Counted from the stretch's first letter, positions 9,269 through 19,315 are shown. The stretch is 64,000 nt of DNA from Streptomyces diastatochromogenes (GCF_002242805.1 NZ_MCGQ01000003.1:1-64000); one strand, 5' to 3'. Numbers and translations: made by a program. Notes: generated by a model from the sequence alone, not told the origin.

Positions 9269-10429
9269 ATGGACCACCGCCTCTCCCCCGAGCTGGAGGA
9301 ACTCCGCCGTACGGTGGAGGAGTTCGCGCACGATGTCGTGGCGCCGAAGATCGGCGACTTCTACGAGCGGCACGAGTTCCCGTACGAGATCGTCCGCGAG
9401 ATGGGCCGCATGGGCCTGTTCGGGCTGCCGTTCCCGGAGGAGTACGGCGGCATGGGCGGCGACTATCTGGCCCTCGGTATCGCCCTGGAGGAGCTGGCCC
9501 GGGTCGACTCGTCCGTGGCCATCACCCTGGAGGCCGGTGTCTCGCTGGGCGCCATGCCCCTGCACCTGTTCGGCACGGAGGAGCAGAAGCGCGAGTGGCT
9601 CCCCCGCCTGTGCACGGGCGAGATCCTCGGCGCGTTCGGCCTCACCGAACCGGACGGCGGCTCGGATGCCGGGGCCACCCGCACCACGGCCCGCCTGGAC
9701 CCGGACACGAACGAATGGGTCATCAACGGCACGAAGTGCTTCATCACCAACTCGGGCACGGACATCACGGGTTTGGTGACGGTCACCGCCGTGACCGGCC
9801 GCAAGCCGGACGGCAAGCCGCAGATCTCGTCGATCATCGTCCCGTCGGGCACGCCGGGCTTCACGGTCGCCGCCCCCTACTCGAAGGTCGGCTGGAACGC
9901 CTCCGACACCCGCGAACTGTCCTTCCAGGATGTCCGCGTACCCGCCGCCAACCTGCTCGGCGAGGAGGGCCGGGGCTACGCCCAGTTCCTGCGCATCCTC
10001 GACGAGGGCCGCATCGCCATCGCGGCCCTGGCGACGGGCCTGGCCCAGGGCTGCGTCGACGAGTCGGTCAAGTACGCCAAGGAACGGCACGCCTTCGGCC
10101 GGCCCATCGGCGCCAACCAGGCCATCCAGTTCAAGATCGCGGACATGGAGATGAAGGCCCACACGGCCCGCCTCGCCTGGCGCGACGCGGCCAGCCGCCT
10201 GGTCTCGGGCGAGCCCTTCAAGAAGGAGGCGGCCCTGGCCAAGCTGTACTCCTCCACGGTCGCCGTGGACAACGCCCGCGAGGCCACCCAGATCCACGGC
10301 GGCTACGGCTTCATGAACGAGTATCCGGTGGCCCGCATGTGGCGCGACTCCAAGATCCTGGAGATCGGCGAGGGCACCAGCGAGGTCCAGCGGATGCTGA
10401 TCGCACGGGAGTTGGGGCTGGTGAGCTGA
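9269..10429 (+). CDS. acdH: Acyl-CoA dehydrogenase, branched-chain type (AcdH-like)
   Basis: This 386-residue flavoenzyme has GAFGLTEPDGGSDAGATRTTA, a middle domain, EATQIHGGYGFMNEYPVARMWRD and EIGEGTSEVQRML. The Glu in GEGTSEVQ is the standard catalytic base position. Canonical isovaleryl-CoA dehydrogenase instead uses a helix-G Glu, where this protein reads LDEGRIAIAA. It ends the operon, consistent with oxidation of isovaleryl-CoA or several branched acyl-CoAs, as reported for Streptomyces AcdH. ATG 9269 is chosen over GTG 9260 because AAGGAG lies 11 bases upstream, whereas it would be only two bases from the GTG. Confidence 0.92.
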   Translation: MDHRLSPELEELRRTVEEFAHDVVAPKIGDFYERHEFPYEIVREMGRMGLFGLPFPEEYGGMGGDYLALGIALEELARVDSSVAITLEAGVSLGAMPLHLFGTEEQKREWLPRLCTGEILGAFGLTEPDGGSDAGATRTTARLDPDTNEWVINGTKCFITNSGTDITGLVTVTAVTGRKPDGKPQISSIIVPSGTPGFTVAAPYSKVGWNASDTRELSFQDVRVPAANLLGEEGRGYAQFLRILDEGRIAIAALATGLAQGCVDESVKYAKERHAFGRPIGANQAIQFKIADMEMKAHTARLAWRDAASRLVSGEPFKKEAALAKLYSSTVAVDNAREATQIHGGYGFMNEYPVARMWRDSKILEIGEGTSEVQRMLIARELGLVS

Positions 10430-10498
10430 CATAGCTCCGGCGGCCCACAGGTCGCACACAGGTTCGGGCGCGAGGCGCCCCACCCACTGGACATCGAG

Positions 10499-10517
10499 TG
10501 AGGTTAGGCTAACCTAC
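10499..10517. promoter_or_regulatory. Iron box (DmdR-type) upstream of desE
   Basis: TGAGGTTAGGCTAACCTAC matches 16 of 19 positions of the actinobacterial iron box TTAGGTTAGGCTAACCTAA, the site for DtxR/DmdR repressors. It lies 52 bases before the desE start codon. Iron-replete cells would be expected to repress desE and the reductase here. Confidence 0.92.
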
Positions 10518-10568
10518 CTTCGAACTTGTCCGGCGGGCGCCTCGCCCCGTTCGAAAGCAGTCATACCC

Positions 10569-11615
10569 ATGTCCCATGCCCGTGCCACCCACTTCACTCG
10601 CCGCGGCCTGCTCGCCGCGGGCGGCGCCCTCGGACTCGGTGCGGCGCTCGCCGCCTGCGGGGACGACAAGGGGAAAGACGCGGACTCCGGGAAGGCGGCC
10701 AAGAGCGGCAAGTCCGGCCCCTGGAGCTTCAAGGACGACCGCGGTACGACCGTGAAGCTGGACAAGGTCCCGGCGAACATCGTCGCGTTCACCGGTGTCG
10801 GTGCCGCGCTGTACGACTACGGCATCCAGGTCAAGGGCGTCTTCGGCCCGACGAAGACCACCGCGGGCAAGGCCGACGTCCAGGCCGGCGACATGGACGT
10901 CAGCAAGGTGACGGTCCTCGGCAACACCTGGGGCCAGTTCAACATCGAGAAGTACGCGGCCCTCGCGCCCGACGTGCTCATCACGACGATGTTCGACGCC
11001 ACCGGCACCCTCTGGTACGTCCCCGACGAGTCGAAGAAGAAGATCGCCCAGTTGGCCCCCAGCGTCGGCATCTCCGTCTACGACCGCCAGCTCACACAGC
11101 CGTTGCAGCGTATGTGGGAGCTGGCCGAGTCGCTGGGCGCCGACATGAAGGCGGCCGCCGTCACCGACGCGAAGAAGCGGTTCGAGGACGCCGCCGCCCG
11201 GCTGCGCGCCGCGGCCAAGGCCAAGCCCGGCATCAAGGTGATGGCCGGTTCCGCGAGCGACCAGCTCTTCTACGTCTCCGGCACCAACCTCTCCATCGAC
11301 CTGGAGTACTTCAAGGCCCTCGGCGTGAACTTCGTGGAGCCCCCCGAGAGCGCGAAGAAGCAGGGCGGCGGCTGGTACGAGTCGCTGAGCTGGGAGAACG
11401 TCGACAAGTACCAGGCCGACATCATCATGATGGACGACCGGTCCTCGGCGATTCAGCCCGCCGACATCACCAAGGCGACGTGGAAGAAGCTGCCCGCGGT
11501 CAAGGCGGGGCAGGTCATCGCGCGGTCGCCCGAGCCGATCCTGTCGTACGACAAGTGCGTTCCGCTGCTGACGAACCTGGCGGAGGCCTTGGAGAAGGCC
11601 AAGAAGGTCAGCTGA
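10569..11615 (+). CDS. desE: Ferrioxamine-binding lipoprotein DesE
   Basis: This 348-residue ABC-transporter substrate-binding protein has an RRGLLAAGG motif (possible twin-arginine export) followed by a lipobox ALAAC at about residues 25-29. Acylated at that Cys, it would sit on the outer membrane face. The rest fits a TroA/FepB-type fold: VPANIVAFTGVGAALYDYGI near the start and DIIMMDDRSS late. An iron box precedes it and the desferrioxamine biosynthesis genes follow, as in S. coelicolor. No permease or ATPase gene accompanies it, so import must use a transporter encoded elsewhere. A reductase follows after 44 bp. Confidence 0.92.
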   Translation: MSHARATHFTRRGLLAAGGALGLGAALAACGDDKGKDADSGKAAKSGKSGPWSFKDDRGTTVKLDKVPANIVAFTGVGAALYDYGIQVKGVFGPTKTTAGKADVQAGDMDVSKVTVLGNTWGQFNIEKYAALAPDVLITTMFDATGTLWYVPDESKKKIAQLAPSVGISVYDRQLTQPLQRMWELAESLGADMKAAAVTDAKKRFEDAAARLRAAAKAKPGIKVMAGSASDQLFYVSGTNLSIDLEYFKALGVNFVEPPESAKKQGGGWYESLSWENVDKYQADIIMMDDRSSAIQPADITKATWKKLPAVKAGQVIARSPEPILSYDKCVPLLTNLAEALEKAKKVS

Positions 11616-11659
11616 ACCCCGCTCACATCCCTTCCTGAACCCCAGCCTCAGGAGTCCCC

Positions 11660-12481
11660 ATGACGACGGCCGTAGCCGCCCCGTTCCGTTTCTTCTCCCT
11701 TCAGGTCGTACGGACGAGGCGGCTCGGGCCGTCCCTGGTCCGGGTCACCTTCAGCGGTGACGACCTGTACGCCTTCCACTCCGACGGGCGTGACCAGTCC
11801 CTGTCGCTGTTCCTGCCGCATCCGGGGCAGAGCGAGCCCGTCGTCCCGCTGGACCTGGGGGACGGCTGGTGGCAGGGCTGGCGTGAACTGCCCGACGACA
11901 TACGGGCGGTGATGCGCTCGTACACCCTGAGGGCGCTGCGCCGGAACCCCGACGAGATCGACATCGACTTCGCCCTGCACACCCCCGCCGGACCCGCCTC
12001 CCGCTGGGCCTCCCGGGCCGCCGCCGGTGACCGTGTCCTGCTGCTCGGGCCGGCGATCGCCGACAACCGGGCCATCCGGTTCCGGCCGCCGGCCGACACC
12101 GACCTCGTCGTCCTCTGGGGTGACGAGAGCGCCGTGCCCGCCGCCACCGCCATCCTGGAGTCCCTGCCGGCCGGCACCCGCGTGCGCGCCTGGCTCGAAG
12201 TACCGCACGCCGGTGACATCCAGGACGTGGCGACCGAGGCGGACGCGGAGATCACGTGGCTCGTACGGCACGACGGGTCCCGCATGGCCGTCGACGCCGT
12301 ACGGGCCGCTCAACTTCCGGCCGCTGAAGCGCCGTACGTGTGGATCGCCGGCGAGTCCGGCCGGGTGAAGGAGCTGCGCCGGCACTTCGTCGGTGAGCGC
12401 GGGATCGACCGGCGGCGCGTCACCTTCGTCGGGTACTGGCGGAAGGGCATGACGGAGGAACAGCTCCGCGTGGCCGAGTAA
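11660..12481 (+). CDS. Siderophore-interacting FAD reductase (SIP family)
   Basis: This 273-residue protein contains a flavin-binding barrel with VMRSYTLRALRRNPDEIDIDF (the RxYTxR FAD motif) and a C-terminal NAD(P)H domain ending VTFVGYWRKGMTEEQL, a hallmark of ViuB/YqjH-type ferric-siderophore reductases. It would release iron from imported ferrioxamine in the cytoplasm. It lies 44 bp after desE with CAGGAG upstream of the ATG and should share the desE iron box. A short hairpin (12493-12506) follows before the next iron box. Confidence 0.9.
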   Translation: MTTAVAAPFRFFSLQVVRTRRLGPSLVRVTFSGDDLYAFHSDGRDQSLSLFLPHPGQSEPVVPLDLGDGWWQGWRELPDDIRAVMRSYTLRALRRNPDEIDIDFALHTPAGPASRWASRAAAGDRVLLLGPAIADNRAIRFRPPADTDLVVLWGDESAVPAATAILESLPAGTRVRAWLEVPHAGDIQDVATEADAEITWLVRHDGSRMAVDAVRAAQLPAAEAPYVWIAGESGRVKELRRHFVGERGIDRRRVTFVGYWRKGMTEEQLRVAE

Positions 12482-12531
12482 CTCCCCCTGAAGTGACCCC
12501 AGTCACGGGAGAGGCATGCCTCGATCCAAGA

Positions 12532-12556
12532 AACTTAGGTTAGGCTAACCTAAGTT
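12532..12556. promoter_or_regulatory. Perfect iron box upstream of desA
   Basis: TTAGGTTAGGCTAACCTAA at 12535-12553 is an exact consensus DmdR/DtxR iron box. The symmetry extends to a perfect 25-bp palindrome (12532-12556). It is 72 bases before the desA start and would switch the whole desABCD operon with iron. Confidence 0.96.
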
Positions 12557-12625
12557 CATCTCTCGGCCTCTCCCGGCATCTCCCCCTGTCTCCCCGCACG
12601 GACAGTCCCCTCGGAGGACCCCCAC

Positions 12626-14068
12626 ATGCGCTCGCACCTGCTCAATGGCCTCACAGCGGAGCACTACCGCCGCTCCGTGACCGAAGGAGTCGAGCGGGTG
12701 GCGGCCAAACTCGCCACCACCGACCGTCCGTTCACCGGCGTCACCGTGGACGCCCTCACCCCCCGCATCGACGAGATCGACCTCGACCGGCCACTCGGCG
12801 ACTCCGCCGCGGTCCTGGACGAGCTGGAGGACCTCTACCTCCGCGACGCGATCTACTTCCACCACCCCCGCTACCTCGCCCACCTCAACTGCCCCGTGGT
12901 CATCCCGGCGGTGCTCGGCGAGGCCGTGCTCTCCGCGGTCAACTCCTCCCTGGACACCTGGGACCAGTCGGCCGGCGGCACCCTCATCGAGCGGAAACTG
13001 ATCGACTGGACGGCCGAGCGGATCGGCCTCGGTCCGGCCGCCGACGGCGTGTTCACCTCCGGCGGCACCCAGTCCAACCTCCAGGCATTGCTGCTCGCCC
13101 GCGAGGAAGCCAAGGCCGACAGTCTCGCCGACCTGCGCATCTTCGCCTCCGAGGTCAGCCACTTCAGCGTCAAGAAGTCCGCCAAGCTCCTCGGGCTGAG
13201 CCCGGACGCCGTGGTCGCCATCCCCGTCGACCACGACAAGCGGATGCAGACCGTCGCCCTCGCCCACGAGCTGGAGCGCTGCAAGAGGGACAGCCTCGTC
13301 CCCATGGCCGTCGTCGCCACCGCCGGCACCACCGACTTCGGCTCCATCGACCCGCTGCCGGAGATCGCCGAACTGTGCGCCCAGTTCGGCGCCTGGATGC
13401 ACGTGGACGCGGCCTACGGCTGCGGGCTGCTCGCCTCCCTGAAGCACCGGTTCCGTATCGACGGCATCGAGCGCGCCGACTCGGTCACCGTCGACTACCA
13501 CAAGTCCTTCTTCCAGCCCGTGAGTTCCTCCGCCGTGCTGGTCCGGGACGCGGCCACCCTGCGCCACGCCACCTACCACGCGGAGTACCTCAACCCGCGC
13601 CGCATGGTGCAGGAGCGCATCCCCAACCAGGTCGACAAGTCCCTGCAGACCACCCGCCGCTTCGACGCCCTCAAGCTGTGGATGACGCTGCGGGTGATGG
13701 GCGCCGAGGGCATCGGCGAACTCTTCGACCAGGTCTGCGAGCTGGCCCAGGAGGGCTGGCGGCTGCTCGCCGCCGACCCCCGTTACGACGTCGTCGTGGA
13801 GCCTTCGCTGTCCACCCTCGTCTTCCGCTACATCCCGGCGGCCGTCACCGACCCGGCCGAGATCGACCGCGCCAACCTGTACGCCCGCAAGGCCCTGTTC
13901 GCCTCCGGCGACGCCGTGGTCGCGGGCACCAAGGTCGGCGGCCGCCACTACCTGAAGTTCACCCTGCTCAACCCCGAGACGACGCCGGCCGACATCGCCG
14001 CCGTCCTCGACCTGATCGCCGGCCACGCCGAGCAGTACCTGGGAGAGTCCCTTGACCGCGCGTCCTGA
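12626..14068 (+). CDS. desA: Lysine decarboxylase DesA (PLP-dependent)
   Basis: This 480-residue group II pyridoxal-phosphate decarboxylase converts lysine to cadaverine, the first step of desferrioxamine biosynthesis. The PLP site is [12 protein letters not shown] with the Schiff-base Lys at residue 293. HVDAAYG (Asp 261) binds the pyridine nitrogen, and [17 protein letters not shown] is the substrate/phosphate loop. GGAGG lies 8 bases before ATG 12626. It heads the iron-regulated operon, and its end overlaps the desB start by 17 bases, implying translational coupling. Confidence 0.96.
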   Translation: MRSHLLNGLTAEHYRRSVTEGVERVAAKLATTDRPFTGVTVDALTPRIDEIDLDRPLGDSAAVLDELEDLYLRDAIYFHHPRYLAHLNCPVVIPAVLGEAVLSAVNSSLDTWDQSAGGTLIERKLIDWTAERIGLGPAADGVFTSGGTQSNLQALLLAREEAKADSLADLRIFASEVSHFSVKKSAKLLGLSPDAVVAIPVDHDKRMQTVALAHELERCKRDSLVPMAVVATAGTTDFGSIDPLPEIAELCAQFGAWMHVDAAYGCGLLASLKHRFRIDGIERADSVTVDYHKSFFQPVSSSAVLVRDAATLRHATYHAEYLNPRRMVQERIPNQVDKSLQTTRRFDALKLWMTLRVMGAEGIGELFDQVCELAQEGWRLLAADPRYDVVVEPSLSTLVFRYIPAAVTDPAEIDRANLYARKALFASGDAVVAGTKVGGRHYLKFTLLNPETTPADIAAVLDLIAGHAEQYLGESLDRAS

Positions 14069-15338
14069 AGCCCCGACCAAGACCTACGACTTCGTGGGGA
14101 TCGGGCTCGGCCCCTTCAACCTCGGCCTCGCCTGCCTCACCGAGCCCATCGCCGAACTGGACGGAGTCTTCCTGGACTCCAAGCCCGACTTCGAGTGGCA
14201 CGCGGGCATGTTCCTGGACGGCGCCCATCTGCAGACCCCGTTCATGTCGGACCTGGTCACCCTGGCCGACCCGACCTCGCCGTACTCCTTCCTCACCTAC
14301 CTGAAGGAGAAAGGCAGACTCTACTCGTTCTACATCCGCGAGAACTTCTATCCCCTGCGCGTCGAGTACGACGACTACTGCCGCTGGGCGGCGAACAAAC
14401 TCACCAACGTCCGCTTCAGCACCACGGTCACCGAGGTGACGTACGAGGACGACCGGTACGTCGTCCGCACCCAGAGCGGGGAAACGTTTCGCGCCCGCCA
14501 CCTCGTCCTCGGCACGGGAACGGTCCCCTATGTTCCGCAGGCGTGCCAGGGCCTCGGCGGCGACTTCCTGCACAACGCGCAGTACATGCACCGCAAGGCG
14601 GAGTTGCAGTCGAAGAAGTCCATCACGATCGTCGGCAGCGGCCAGAGCGCGGCGGAGATCTATTACGAGCTGCTCTCCGAGATCGACGTCCACGGCTACG
14701 ACCTCAACTGGGTCACCCGGTCCCCCCGTTTCTTCCCCCTCGAATACACCAAGCTGACCCTGGAGATGACCTCTCCGGACTACATCGACTACTTCCGCGC
14801 GCTCCCCGAGGAGACCCGCTACCGGCTGGAGAAGCAGCAGAAGGGCCTGTTCAAGGGCATCAACTCGGAGCTGATCGACTCGATCTTCGACCTGCTCTAC
14901 CAGAAGAACGTCGAAAGCGGCGATCGCCCGGTCCCCACCCGCCTGCTCACCAACTCGTCGCTGACGAGCGCCCGTTACGAGGACGGCTCGTACACACTCG
15001 GCTCCCACCAGGACGAGCAGGACAAGGACTTCGAGATCCACACCGAGGGCCTGGTGCTGGCCACCGGCTACCACTACGAGCCCCCGGTCTTCCTCGACCC
15101 GATCCGCGACCGCCTCCGCTTCGACGGCCACGGCCGCTTCGACGTCGCCCGCAACTACGCGATCGATGTGACGGGCCGGGGCGTCTTCCTCCAGAACGCC
15201 GGCGTCCACACCCACAGCATCACCAGCCCCGACCTGGGCATGGGCGCGTACCGGAACTCGTACATCATCCGCGAGCTGCTGGGCACCGAGTACTACCCGG
15301 TCGAGAAGACCATCGCCTTCCAGGAGTTCGCCGTATGA
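14052..15338 (+). CDS. desB: Cadaverine N-monooxygenase DesB
   Basis: This 428-residue flavin monooxygenase of the lysine/ornithine N-hydroxylase family makes N-hydroxycadaverine. The FAD motif is [17 protein letters not shown], the NADPH motif is [17 protein letters not shown], and [11 protein letters not shown] is the typical ATGY motif near the C-terminus. Translation starts at TTG 14052, inside the last 17 bases of desA, with GGGAG just upstream. TTG is rare and may set the protein ratio. It ends in ATGA overlap with desC. Confidence 0.95.
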   Translation: MTARPEAPTKTYDFVGIGLGPFNLGLACLTEPIAELDGVFLDSKPDFEWHAGMFLDGAHLQTPFMSDLVTLADPTSPYSFLTYLKEKGRLYSFYIRENFYPLRVEYDDYCRWAANKLTNVRFSTTVTEVTYEDDRYVVRTQSGETFRARHLVLGTGTVPYVPQACQGLGGDFLHNAQYMHRKAELQSKKSITIVGSGQSAAEIYYELLSEIDVHGYDLNWVTRSPRFFPLEYTKLTLEMTSPDYIDYFRALPEETRYRLEKQQKGLFKGINSELIDSIFDLLYQKNVESGDRPVPTRLLTNSSLTSARYEDGSYTLGSHQDEQDKDFEIHTEGLVLATGYHYEPPVFLDPIRDRLRFDGHGRFDVARNYAIDVTGRGVFLQNAGVHTHSITSPDLGMGAYRNSYIIRELLGTEYYPVEKTIAFQEFAV

Positions 15339-15880
15339 CCAGCACGGACATGACCTTCACGTTCCGCCCCCTCGACCCCCTGAAGGACGCCGAGCTGCTG
15401 CACGGCTGGGTCACCCACCCCAAGGCCGCCTTCTGGATGATGCAGGACGCGAAGCTGGAGGACGTCGAGCGCGCCTACATGGAGATCGCGGCCGACGAGC
15501 ACCACGACGCCCTGCTCGGGCTGCGGGACGGCGTGCCCGCCTTCCTGATGGAGAAGTACGACCCCGCCCACCGGGAGCTGGTCGGGCTGTACGAGCCCGA
15601 GCCCGGTGACGTCGGGATGCACTTCCTGACCCCGGCCACCGACACCCCCGTACACGGATTCACCAAGGCCGTCATCACCGCCGTCATGGCCCACCTCTTC
15701 GAGGACCCGGCCACGCGCAGGGTCGTCGTCGAGCCGGACGTCCGCAACAAGGCCGTGCACGCCCTCAACGAAGCCGTCGGGTTCGTGCCCGAGCGGGAGA
15801 TACGGAAGCCGGAGAAGCAGGCGTTGCTGAGTTTCTGCACGCGGGAGCGGTTCGTCGCGGCGACGGGGGTGGCCGCATGA
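15335..15880 (+). CDS. desC: N-hydroxycadaverine acyltransferase DesC
   Basis: This 181-residue GNAT-fold acyl-CoA transferase of the IucB/RhbD type acylates N-hydroxycadaverine with succinyl- or acetyl-CoA. Recognisable features are [26 protein letters not shown] at the start and [23 protein letters not shown] late, the motif for acetyl-CoA binding in siderophore acyltransferases. Both start and stop overlap neighbours by four bases (ATGA), fixing it within desABCD. Confidence 0.94.
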   Translation: MTSTDMTFTFRPLDPLKDAELLHGWVTHPKAAFWMMQDAKLEDVERAYMEIAADEHHDALLGLRDGVPAFLMEKYDPAHRELVGLYEPEPGDVGMHFLTPATDTPVHGFTKAVITAVMAHLFEDPATRRVVVEPDVRNKAVHALNEAVGFVPEREIRKPEKQALLSFCTRERFVAATGVAA

Positions 15881-17646
15881 GTCTCGCCGACGCCGTGGCC
15901 CATCTGTCCCCGGAACGCTGGGACACCGCCAACCGCCTCCTCGTCCGCAAGGCGCTCGCCGAGTTCGCCCATGAGCGGCTGATCACGCCCGAGCCGGAGG
16001 GCGACGGGTACGTCGTCCGCAGCGACGACGGGCTCACCGCCTACCGGTTCGCGGCCACCCTGCGCGGCCTCGACCACTGGGCGGTCGACGCCGGCTCGAT
16101 CACCCGTCATCGCGCCGGTACCGAACTCCCCCTGGCCGCCCTGGACTTCTTCATCGAGCTGCGGCAGGCGCTGGGGCTGAGCGACGAGATCCTGCCCGTC
16201 TACCTGGAGGAGATCTCCTCCACCCTCTCCGGCACCTGCTACAAGCTCACCAAGCCGAAAGTCACCTCCGCCGAGCTGACGCGCAGCGGCTTCCAGGCGA
16301 TCGAGACCGGGATGACCGAGGGCCACCCCTGCTTCGTCGCCAACAACGGGCGGCTCGGCTTCGGCATCCACGAGTACCTGTCGTACGCGCCGGAGACCGC
16401 GAGCCCCGTGCGGCTGGTGTGGCTGGCCGCGCACCGGTCGCGGGCCGCGTTCACGGCGGGGGTCGGGATCGAGTACGAGTCCTTCCTGCGGGAGGAACTC
16501 GGTGAGCGGACGCTGAACCGTTTCCGCGCCACCCTCACCGACCAGGGTCTCGACCCGGCCGACTACCTGCTCATCCCGGTCCACCCCTGGCAGTGGTGGA
16601 ACAAGCTCAGCGTCACCTTCGCCGCCGAGGTGGCCCGCCGGCACCTGGTGTGCCTGGGCGAGGGCGACGACGAGTACCTGGCCCAGCAGTCCATACGGAC
16701 CTTCTTCAACGCCTCCGACCCGCACAAGCACTATGTGAAGACGGCCCTGTCCGTCATCAACATGGGCTTCATGCGCGGGCTCTCGGCCGCCTACATGGAG
16801 GCGACGCCGGCGATCAACGACTGGCTCGCCCAGCTCGTCGAGAACGACAGCGTGCTGAAGTCGACCGGCCTGTCGATCATCCGGGAGCGGGCGGCCGTCG
16901 GCTACCGGCATCTGGAGTACGAGCAGGCCACCGACCGCTACTCGCCGTACCGCAAGATGCTGGCCGCGCTGTGGCGGGAGAGCCCGGTGCCGTCGCTGCG
17001 CGAGGGCGAGTCCCTCGCGACCATGGCGTCCCTGCTGCACGTGGACCACGAGGGCGCCTCGTTCGCGGGCGCACTGATCGAGCGGTCGGGCCTGGCACCC
17101 GCCGAGTGGCTGCGGCAGTACCTGCGGGCCTACTTCACCCCGCTGCTGCACAGCTTCTACGCCTACGACCTGGTCTTCATGCCGCACGGCGAGAACGTGA
17201 TCCTGGTGCTGAAGGACGGGGTCGTGCAGCGCGCGATCTACAAGGACATCGCCGAGGAGATCGCCGTCATGGACCCGGACGCGATCCTGCCGCCGGAGGT
17301 GCGGCGGATCCGGGTCGAGGTGCCCGAGGACAAGAAGCTGCTGTCGATCTTCACGGACGTCTTCGACTGCTTCTTCCGGTTCCTCGCGGCGAACCTCGCC
17401 GCCGAGGGGATCCTGGAGGAGGACGGCTTCTGGCGCACGGTCGCGGAGGTCACCCGTGCGTACCAGGAGTCGGCGCCGGAACTCGCCGACAGGTTCGCGC
17501 AGTACGACATGTTCGCGCCGGAGTTCGCGCTGTCCTGCCTGAACCGGCTCCAGCTGCGCAACAACCGGCAGATGGTGGACCTCGCCGATCCGTCGGGCGC
17601 GCTCCAGCTGGTGGGGACCCTGAAGAACCCGATCGCCGGCTTCTGA
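15877..17646 (+). CDS. desD: Desferrioxamine synthetase DesD (NIS synthetase)
   Basis: This 589-residue IucA/IucC-family ligase condenses and cyclises hydroxamate units with ATP to give desferrioxamines. Family landmarks are HPWQWWNKLS, HKHYVKTALSVINMGFMRGLS, the KxxxxxHR-like VGYRHLEYEQATDR stretch, and HGENVILVLKDGVVQRAIYKDIAEE with the metal/ATP residues. Length is typical. It closes the operon and a strong hairpin follows 12 bases after the stop. Confidence 0.96.
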   Translation: MSLADAVAHLSPERWDTANRLLVRKALAEFAHERLITPEPEGDGYVVRSDDGLTAYRFAATLRGLDHWAVDAGSITRHRAGTELPLAALDFFIELRQALGLSDEILPVYLEEISSTLSGTCYKLTKPKVTSAELTRSGFQAIETGMTEGHPCFVANNGRLGFGIHEYLSYAPETASPVRLVWLAAHRSRAAFTAGVGIEYESFLREELGERTLNRFRATLTDQGLDPADYLLIPVHPWQWWNKLSVTFAAEVARRHLVCLGEGDDEYLAQQSIRTFFNASDPHKHYVKTALSVINMGFMRGLSAAYMEATPAINDWLAQLVENDSVLKSTGLSIIRERAAVGYRHLEYEQATDRYSPYRKMLAALWRESPVPSLREGESLATMASLLHVDHEGASFAGALIERSGLAPAEWLRQYLRAYFTPLLHSFYAYDLVFMPHGENVILVLKDGVVQRAIYKDIAEEIAVMDPDAILPPEVRRIRVEVPEDKKLLSIFTDVFDCFFRFLAANLAAEGILEEDGFWRTVAEVTRAYQESAPELADRFAQYDMFAPEFALSCLNRLQLRNNRQMVDLADPSGALQLVGTLKNPIAGF

Positions 17647-17657
17647 CGGCTCACACG

Positions 17658-17704
17658 GACGGACGGGCACCCCGGATTACGGTCCTTGGGGGTGCCCGTC
17701 CGTC
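17658..17704. terminator. Bidirectional terminator between desD and the hexosaminidase
   Basis: A perfect 16-bp stem (GACGGACGGGCACCCC at 17658-17673 with its complement at 17689-17704) encloses a 15-base loop. It lies between the stops of two convergent genes, so it can end both transcripts. Confidence 0.88.
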
Positions 17705-17713
17705 AGCGTGTGC

Positions 17714-19315
17714 TCAGCTCGCCGGCCAGGGCACCTGCGGCGACCGGTAGTACGTGATCCCGAGGGCCTTCCAGCGCGGGCCCTGGGCCGCGAGGCGGAC
17801 CCGGTAGCGGGCCCAGTCATGGGTGGCCGCCGGGGACCAGCCCAGCTCGGCCGCTCCCGCGAGGCGCGGGAAGGCCATGTACTCGATGTCGGCGGACTTG
17901 GTGAGGGTCTCGGACCACAGGGGCGCCTCGACGCCCTTGACGGCCGAGGCGGGTGCTCCGGGGAGGTAGGCGCCCGGGTTCCAGTCGTAGGAGCGCTTCA
18001 CCTCCACGTAGCCCGCCCACTTCGTGCCGAGCCTGGTGTTCCGGGTGTACTTCATGTCGAGGTAGAGCCGGTCGGCCGGCGACAGGATCAGCCCGGTGCC
18101 GTTCTGGGCCGCCTTGGCCACCTGGGCCTTCTCCGCCGCGCTGGTGCCGTCCACGCCCCAGTACTGGGCGAGGGCGCCCTGGGCGGGCGTGGCGCCGGTC
18201 AGCTGGTGCCAGCCGACGACCGTCTTGCCGTACTTGGCGACGATCGGCTGCACCCGGTCCATGAACTTCACGTAGTCGGCGTGGCTGGTGGAGTGCGCCT
18301 CGTCGCCGCCGATGTGCAGGTAGCGGCCGGGGGTGAGCGCGGCCAGCTCGCGGATGACGTCGTCCACGAAGGTGTACGTCACCTCCTTGGGCACGCACAG
18401 CGAGCTGAAGCCGACCTTGGTGCCGGTGTACAGCGGGGGTGCGACGCCGTCGCAGTTGAGGTCGGCGTAGGAGGCGAGGGCCGCGTTGGTGTGGCCGGGC
18501 AGGTCGATCTCGGGGACGACCTCCAGATAGCGGGAACCGGCGTAGCGGACGATCTCCTGGTAGTCGGCCTTGGTGAAGTAGCCGCCGTGGCCGCCGCCGA
18601 CCTGGGTGGAGCCGCCGTAGGTGGCCAGCCGCGGCCAGGAGTCGACGGCGATGCGCCAGCCCTGGTCGTCGCTGAGGTGCAGATGCAGGGTGTTGATCTT
18701 GTACAGGGCCATCTGGTCGATGTAGCGCTTGACCTGGGCGACCGTGAAGAAGTGCCGGGAGACGTCCAGCATGGCGCCGCGGTAGCCGTAGCGCGGGCGG
18801 TCCTCGATGGTGCCGCCGGCGATCCGCCAGGGGCCGGGCTGGACGGTCTTCTTCTCGATCGAGGCCGGGAGCAGCTGACGCAGGGTCTGGACGCCGTGGA
18901 AGAGCCCTGCGGGGGTGCTCGCGGTGAGGGAGACGCCGTGGGGTCCGCTGCCGAGGCGGTAGCCTTCGGCGCCGAACGGCCCGTCGGTCAGGTGGAGTCG
19001 GATGCCGCCGCCACCCTGCTCCGTGAGCGGCAGCGGGTAGCCGGTGGACGGGCGCAGGATGCCGGCGAGGTACGCGCCGATCCGGCGGACCTCGGCCGAG
19101 CCGTCGACGACGAGGCGGGTGGCGCGGGTGATGCGGTACGGGGATCCGGCGGGCCTGACCGAGGCGGGCGCGGGGACGACCCGGTCGAGCGGGGTCGTCG
19201 CGGCCGCGCTCGGGACGGGTGCCGCGCCGACGGTGAACACGCCTGCCGCCGCCAGAAGCAGCAGTGACCCGAGGATCCGGGTCAGTCGGGGAGTCGTGCT
19301 GTGGTTCGGTCTCAC
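17714..19315 (-). CDS. Secreted beta-N-acetylhexosaminidase (GH20)
   Basis: This 533-residue exported enzyme removes terminal N-acetylglucosamine from chitin oligomers or peptidoglycan fragments. A Sec signal peptide ends near PSAAA. The GH20b-like domain (TTPLDRVVPAPASV) is followed by the catalytic barrel with YRGAMLDVSRHFF, HLHLSDDQGWRI, and HIGGDEAHSTSH, whose Asp-Glu pair is catalytic. GTG 19315 is chosen because AAGGGAG is five bases upstream. A DasR-like palindrome lies 17-32 bases upstream of the start, linking expression to glucosamine-6-phosphate signalling. Confidence 0.94.
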   Translation of the reverse strand: MRPNHSTTPRLTRILGSLLLLAAAGVFTVGAAPVPSAAATTPLDRVVPAPASVRPAGSPYRITRATRLVVDGSAEVRRIGAYLAGILRPSTGYPLPLTEQGGGGIRLHLTDGPFGAEGYRLGSGPHGVSLTASTPAGLFHGVQTLRQLLPASIEKKTVQPGPWRIAGGTIEDRPRYGYRGAMLDVSRHFFTVAQVKRYIDQMALYKINTLHLHLSDDQGWRIAVDSWPRLATYGGSTQVGGGHGGYFTKADYQEIVRYAGSRYLEVVPEIDLPGHTNAALASYADLNCDGVAPPLYTGTKVGFSSLCVPKEVTYTFVDDVIRELAALTPGRYLHIGGDEAHSTSHADYVKFMDRVQPIVAKYGKTVVGWHQLTGATPAQGALAQYWGVDGTSAAEKAQVAKAAQNGTGLILSPADRLYLDMKYTRNTRLGTKWAGYVEVKRSYDWNPGAYLPGAPASAVKGVEAPLWSETLTKSADIEYMAFPRLAGAAELGWSPAATHDWARYRVRLAAQGPRWKALGITYYRSPQVPWPAS

